Assembly (NCBI GenBank): GCA_046760705.1
Contig: JBHIER010000111.1
Coordinates: forward strand, 1-8,811
Origin: JBHIER01 sp046760705 [NCBI: bacterium]
Lineage (GTDB): Bacteria; JBHIER01; G020348925
DNA length: 8,811 nt
Direction of reading: 5' to 3'
Notes under the pieces: model-generated
The model's database searches: none
Seen by the model: the letters and a program-made list of their open reading frames with translations, nothing else
What the model was told of the DNA's origin: nothing
Program-made: the position numbers and the translations under genes
Shown here: in pieces, positions 5,640 to 8,811 of the stretch
Layout: every line of letters begins with the position of its first letter
How positions within the stretch are numbered: position 1 is the stretch's first letter

Positions 5640-8600
5640 CTATTTCAAAAGAATCATTCGTTTTGTGCTCACATAATTGCCCGCCTTGAGTCGATAGAGA
5701 TAGATACCGCTGGGCAGGTTCATGCCTGAGTTGTCCCGTCCATCCCAGTTGACAGAATATTCGCCAGGCTCAAGTTGTTCGTTCACCAGTGTCTTCACCT
5801 CCTGGCCTAAGATGTTATAGACTTTGAGCGTAGTGCGAAGAGCGGAGAGCTCAGAGACCGAACTCACCTCTCTACTCTCTGCTCTTTGCTCTTCGCTCCA
5901 TGCTCTCTGCTCTCTGCTGGGGATGGCGTAGCGGATGGTGGTGGTGGGATTGAACGGATTGGGGTAATTTTGGAAGAGCGCATACTGTTGAGGGAAAAGT
6001 TCTGTCACCTCGACCGATGTCGTGCCCACAATTTTTTCCTGGCCGTTAGAACATAGAGCCCCGAGTTTGTAATGATAGGTGCCCTCCTGCCCAATCGAGC
6101 GGTCGATGTAAGAATAAGGACTCGAACCAGTGATCAAACCTTCGGTATTGATCTTTTCGAACTCTGCATCTGATGAGCTCCGATAAAGGTTAAAACCCAC
6201 AAGATCCGTCTCGGTTGAGGTCGCCCACCCAAGAACGACAAAGCCTCTTTGCCAAGTGGCATCAAAACTGGCAAGCTGAACTCCTAGGGTTGGTGTAGAT
6301 CTGGTAAATCCGCCGTTACTCGTTGAGAATGGGGTTGGTGGGGCTAGACACACCGGACAATCATAAAATTCAACGTTTGATAAGATTAACGGAAAATAGC
6401 ATGGCGGTGCATTAGAGGTCACATCGAATATGATATCGACAACAGCTCCATTACCGGGGGCAATGTCATTATAGAAACAGACAACAAAGACACGTATGCC
6501 TTCATCGATGCTACTCCAATTGAAAATTTCAACAGAATCTGTTCGTTCGGTCCGCATCACATCGGTCACCGATAGAACATTGGTATCAAAATCGAGATCA
6601 AATTGGATACCATACACTTCCATCTCATTGTCCAGAATTATAGGCACCAGGTTACCTCTGCTGCCTGCACCTCCTGAGCCACCGCCGACAACAAGGGTGG
6701 CCCAGTCGCCAATTACAGTGACCACACCGTCGACAACAGTAATCGGAATCTCCTCTCCTGGTGAGTCGGAAATGACAACTTCAGTGAGGGTCAACTCCGC
6801 ATCACCCAGAGGAGCGTTATCTGACACGTCAAAATAAAAGTCTGCAACGGACTCGGTCCCAGGTCCGACAGTTTCACCACTGACATCGGAGATGCGAACA
6901 CTCACCTGATCAGGAGATGTGTGGGACCAATCGAAAATCGACATCACCTCGCTCCTTTCCGTTGGTGTCACATTGGTTAGTGTTAATACATCTGGATCGT
7001 AGCCTAAAGTAAATAGTACTGCGGATACTGCTATCCCGTTGTGTAACTTAATACTCACCCGGTTATCGCGGCTGGCACGATCGAACATACCTCCCACAGC
7101 CATCAAGGCCGCCTCCCCGAAAATACCTTCTCCAGTCAAATACAGAATCACTTCAGGTTCGTCGGAGTCGTCAGACCTGATAATCACATCACCACTGATC
7201 TCGCCCTCTGTCCAGGGCATAAAAGTCACAGTAACATCAATACTCGAATCCTGCGGAATCGTCTGGGGAAAATGAGGTGATGTGACCACAAAGTCGGGGA
7301 TTTCAGATGAGACTTGGTCAATGACCAAATCGCCACTGCCCCTGTTAGACACCGTCGTCACCCAGTCGACAGAACTGCATACGACCACCTCTCCGAAATT
7401 GTGCGAGGTGGCGGATACATCTATGTCCGGTCGCTTTCCGTATCCGGCTAATGAGACACTAATCAGGCCTTCATCAGGGTCATCACTGCCAACACTCAGC
7501 AGCCCCTCAATTGCTCCCTCTGTAGATGGGGTGAAGGTCACTATTACCCCCAGAGCGTTGCCTGGCTCTATGGTCTGAGGAAAGGGGGTGGCGATGGCGA
7601 AGTCTGGATTATCAGAAGATATGCTGTTGATATTCAGCTTTACTCTTCCCTTGTTGGAAATGGTCAAAGTCCAATCGGCAGAACTCCCTACGGCCACGCT
7701 TCCGTAGTCATGGAAGGTCACGGGTACATTTATATCAGGCAAATCCACCGTGAACACACCGTCTACTGACACAACATCAATGGGGCTATGGTCAGCATCG
7801 TATAATTCGACGTCGGAGAGAGCAAGTGAGACCTCACCGAAGGAGATTCGGGCGGCAACATCAAAATAGAAATCTGCTATTGATCCTCTTCCAAGTTCAA
7901 TGAGCAAGCCGGTGTTGTCAAAAACCGATAGAGTCACCTGACCTGAATCGGATTGTTCCCAACGAAACGTGCTCATCCCCTCCGTTCTGGCGGTGGGGAT
8001 GACGGCAGACAGCGTCAATGAAGTGGTATCGTAGTTCAAAGTGAACTGAACTTTCGCCACCTCCACTGCATTATAGAGGTCGACAGGTACCCTGTTGTGA
8101 GCGCTGCCAGGGGTACCGGAACCTCCCACCACTCGCAGGGCTGCGTCACCGGTTACGATGAAGACACCATCGACTGTGGTGGTGGGAATGGGGTTCGCCA
8201 GTCGATCTGACACGATTACGTTTGATAGACTCAAGGCCACATCGCCAGGAAGAGCGTCAGGAGCGACGTCGAAGACAAGATCAGCCACCGATCCCTTTCC
8301 AGGGGTGATCTCATGGCCAATGCCAGTCATAACCACTCTGACAACTTCTGGAATCTGCTCCCCCCAATTGAAGATATCCATGACATCGGCCCCAGTCCTG
8401 AACGTCCTGGCGACATCGGATATCGAAAGTAAATTGGGATCAAAACCGAGATCAAATTGCATTGCAGCCACACTTACACTGTTCTCCAATTCGATGGGCA
8501 CCACCATGCCCATACCCCCAGGAGGTCCAATTCCTCCGGCAACGATCAGAATTGCTGTACCTTCCGCTACACCGTTACCCCTCACGTGGAGATAGAACCT

Positions 8601-8811
8601 TCTGTCCTCCGGGTCGTTAGTGTCTATGCTCACAACGGCCGATACCGTTCCCATAACTTTCGGGATGAAGGTGAGTGTAAGCTGCAGGCTATCTTTTGGG
8701 GCCACAAACTGAGGGAAAAATTGAGGTGCATCCACCCCAAACTCAGAACGATCTGCGGCAATAGAGTCAATGCGCAGAGCTGCTGACCCGTAGTTGTAAA
8801 TGGTAAATGGC
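5640..8811 (-). CDS. T9SS-exported protein with four cohesin-like domains (5' end outside window)
   Basis: Open from the window edge (first whole codon 8810) to TAG 5642-5640, 1056 codons visible. The internal Met at 8735 is not the real start, because the frame continues upstream with HYDIN-domain sequence. Counting from that Met: HYDIN/ASPM-type Ig fragment to residue 56; cohesin-like domains 60-195 and 197-330; HYDIN-type Ig 333-432 and 436-537; cohesin-like 541-674 and 678-812; FN3-like 818-912; T9SS type A sorting domain 916-1031. Each cohesin-like unit shows the VPVxLxN, VxFTLxYD, LxLxxV, FxW, GxGSxADxxFDV and DGVFxV landmarks. Known cohesins bind dockerins, but outside cellulosomes their partners are mostly unknown. 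The product should be exported by the Sec system, moved across the outer membrane by T9SS and held at the surface or released. An insert inside the sorting domain is described separately. Confidence 0.95.
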   Translation of the reverse strand, partial: PFTIYNYGSAALRIDSIAADRSEFGVDAPQFFPQFVAPKDSLQLTLTFIPKVMGTVSAVVSIDTNDPEDRRFYLHVRGNGVAEGTAILIVAGGIGPPGGMGMVVPIELENSVSVAAMQFDLGFDPNLLSISDVARTFRTGADVMDIFNWGEQIPEVVRVVMTGIGHEITPGKGSVADLVFDVAPDALPGDVALSLSNVIVSDRLANPIPTTTVDGVFIVTGDAALRVVGGSGTPGSAHNRVPVDLYNAVEVAKVQFTLNYDTTSLTLSAVIPTARTEGMSTFRWEQSDSGQVTLSVFDNTGLLIELGRGSIADFYFDVAARISFGEVSLALSDVELYDADHSPIDVVSVDGVFTVDLPDINVPVTFHDYGSVAVGSSADWTLTISNKGRVKLNINSISSDNPDFAIATPFPQTIEPGNALGVIVTFTPSTEGAIEGLLSVGSDDPDEGLISVSLAGYGKRPDIDVSATSHNFGEVVVCSSVDWVTTVSNRGSGDLVIDQVSSEIPDFVVTSPHFPQTIPQDSSIDVTVTFMPWTEGEISGDVIIRSDDSDEPEVILYLTGEGIFGEAALMAVGGMFDRASRDNRVSIKLHNGIAVSAVLFTLGYDPDVLTLTNVTPTERSEVMSIFDWSHTSPDQVSVRISDVSGETVGPGTESVADFYFDVSDNAPLGDAELTLTEVVISDSPGEEIPITVVDGVVTVIGDWATLVVGGGSGGAGSRGNLVPIILDNEMEVYGIQFDLDFDTNVLSVTDVMRTERTDSVEIFNWSSIDEGIRVFVVCFYNDIAPGNGAVVDIIFDVTSNAPPCYFPLILSNVEFYDCPVCLAPPTPFSTSNGGFTRSTPTLGVQLASFDATWQRGFVVLGWATSTETDLVGFNLYRSSSDAEFEKINTEGLITGSSPYSYIDRSIGQEGTYHYKLGALCSNGQEKIVGTTSVEVTELFPQQYALFQNYPNPFNPTTTIRYAIPSREQRAWSEEQRAESREVSSVSELSALRTTLKVYNILGQEVKTLVNEQLEPGEYSVNWDGRDNSGMNLPSGIYLYRLKAGNYVSTKRMILLK
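5643..5990 (-). other. T9SS type A C-terminal sorting domain
   Basis: Residues 916-1031 counted from Met 8735: FQNYPNPFNPTTTIRYAIP, then TTLKVYNILGQEVKTLVN, GEYSVNWDGRDNSG, LPSGIYLYRLKAGNY and a basic RMILLK end. This is the standard Por-secretion C-terminal domain that directs cargo through the outer-membrane T9SS translocon. The loop between the first and second strands is normally about five residues; here it carries 28 more (repeat at 5835-5918). Confidence 0.93.
5835..5918 (-). repeat. In-frame palindromic repeat insert in the T9SS sorting domain
   Basis: 84 nt, 28 codons, keeping the frame. The minus strand begins AGCAGAGAGCAGAGAGC, continues with AGCGAAGAGCAAAGAGC, and ends GAGCTCTCCGCTCTTCGC. 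A perfect 9-bp inverted repeat, GCGAAGAGC/GCTCTTCGC (plus strand 5835-5843, 5888-5896), spans much of it. It encodes SREQRAWSEEQRAESRE followed by a Ser-rich tail. It sits exactly where the sorting domain has a short surface loop (YAIP before, TTLKVYN after), so it is probably tolerated. Confidence 0.7.
6300..7115 (-). repeat. Tandem pair of cohesin-like domains (second pair)
   Basis: Residues 541-674 and 678-812 counted from Met 8735, with GEAALMAVGG/DWATLVVGGG starts, FTLGYDP/FDLDFDT, SIFDWS/EIFNWS and ADFYFDV/VDIIFDV. The second domain carries Cys residues (CFYND, APPCYFP, YDCPVCLAPP) that the other three lack, so it may contain disulfides. Confidence 0.75.
7125..7739 (-). repeat. Two HYDIN/ASPM-type Ig domains between the cohesin pairs
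   Basis: Residues 333-432 (PDINVPVTFHDYGSVAVG ... FAIATPFPQTI ... VTFTPSTEG ... DDPDEG) and 436-537 (PDIDVSATSHNFGEVVV ... HFPQTIPQ ... VTFMPWTEG ... DDSDEP). The pattern is that of 'choice-of-anchor D' / ASPM-SPD-2-Hydin domains, used as spacers in surface proteins. A similar domain is cut by the window edge at 8811. Confidence 0.8.
7746..8558 (-). repeat. Tandem pair of cohesin-like domains (first pair)
   Basis: Residues 60-195 and 197-330 counted from Met 8735. Both share a start of the TAILIVAGG/DAALRVVGG kind, VPIELEN/VPVDLYN, FDLGFDP/FTLNYDT, an IFNW/TFRW core, a GKGSVADLVFDV/GRGSIADFYFDV strand and a closing VDGVF. This is the jelly-roll beta-sandwich pattern of cohesins and related surface domains. 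The pair is a duplication. Confidence 0.75.

Overview
The window holds two very large genes for exported multidomain proteins, both on the minus strand, plus one small doubtful gene between them. Transcription runs from high to low coordinates: a cohesin-domain protein (8811 to 5640, its 5' end outside the window), a short ORF with a signal peptide (5555 to 5298), and a metzincin-type metallopeptidase (4676 to 1, its 3' end outside the window). No RNA gene, transposase or CRISPR array was seen.

The likely source is an uncultured bacterium of the FCB (Fibrobacteres-Chlorobi-Bacteroidetes) group or a neighbouring candidate phylum such as Zixibacteria, Latescibacteria or Marinimicrobia. The first protein ends in a textbook type IX secretion (T9SS) type A sorting domain (LFQNYPNPFNPTTTIRYAIP ... 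RMILLK). The combination of NPFNP sorting domains, HYDIN/ASPM-type Ig domains, cohesin-like domains, SPNGGE Ig-like repeats and thrombospondin type 3 repeats is typical of those lineages. The phylum is inference; the sorting domain is seen directly.

Region by region. 8811-5640: Ig-like (HYDIN type) fragment, two cohesin-like domains, two HYDIN-type domains, two more cohesin-like domains, an FN3-like domain and the sorting domain. The sorting domain is interrupted by an 84-nt, 28-codon Ser/Arg/Glu/Gln-rich insert with a 9-bp inverted repeat. 5555-5298: an 85-codon ORF of unknown function, followed by repeat-rich remnant sequence (5314-5084) that carries a second copy of the insert's motif. 5002-4677: a strong sigma70-like promoter followed by a leader of about 290 nt, with a possible 22-codon upstream ORF and three Shine-Dalgarno sequences. 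4676-1: one uninterrupted frame of 1558 codons with a signal peptide, an N-terminal domain and linker that probably form a propeptide, a metzincin catalytic domain ([11 protein letters not shown] and Met-turn SVM), a CARDB-like domain, two SPNGGE repeats, an amidotransferase-fold-like (DUF4350-like) domain, a third SPNGGE repeat, three thrombospondin type 3 repeats, and Cys-rich modules that run off the window.

Both large products should act outside the inner membrane. One is a surface or secreted adhesive scaffold rich in cohesin-like folds; the other is a secreted peptidase with calcium-binding repeats. That they work together is plausible from their order but not shown. The metallopeptidase has its own promoter, so it need not be co-transcribed with the cohesin gene.
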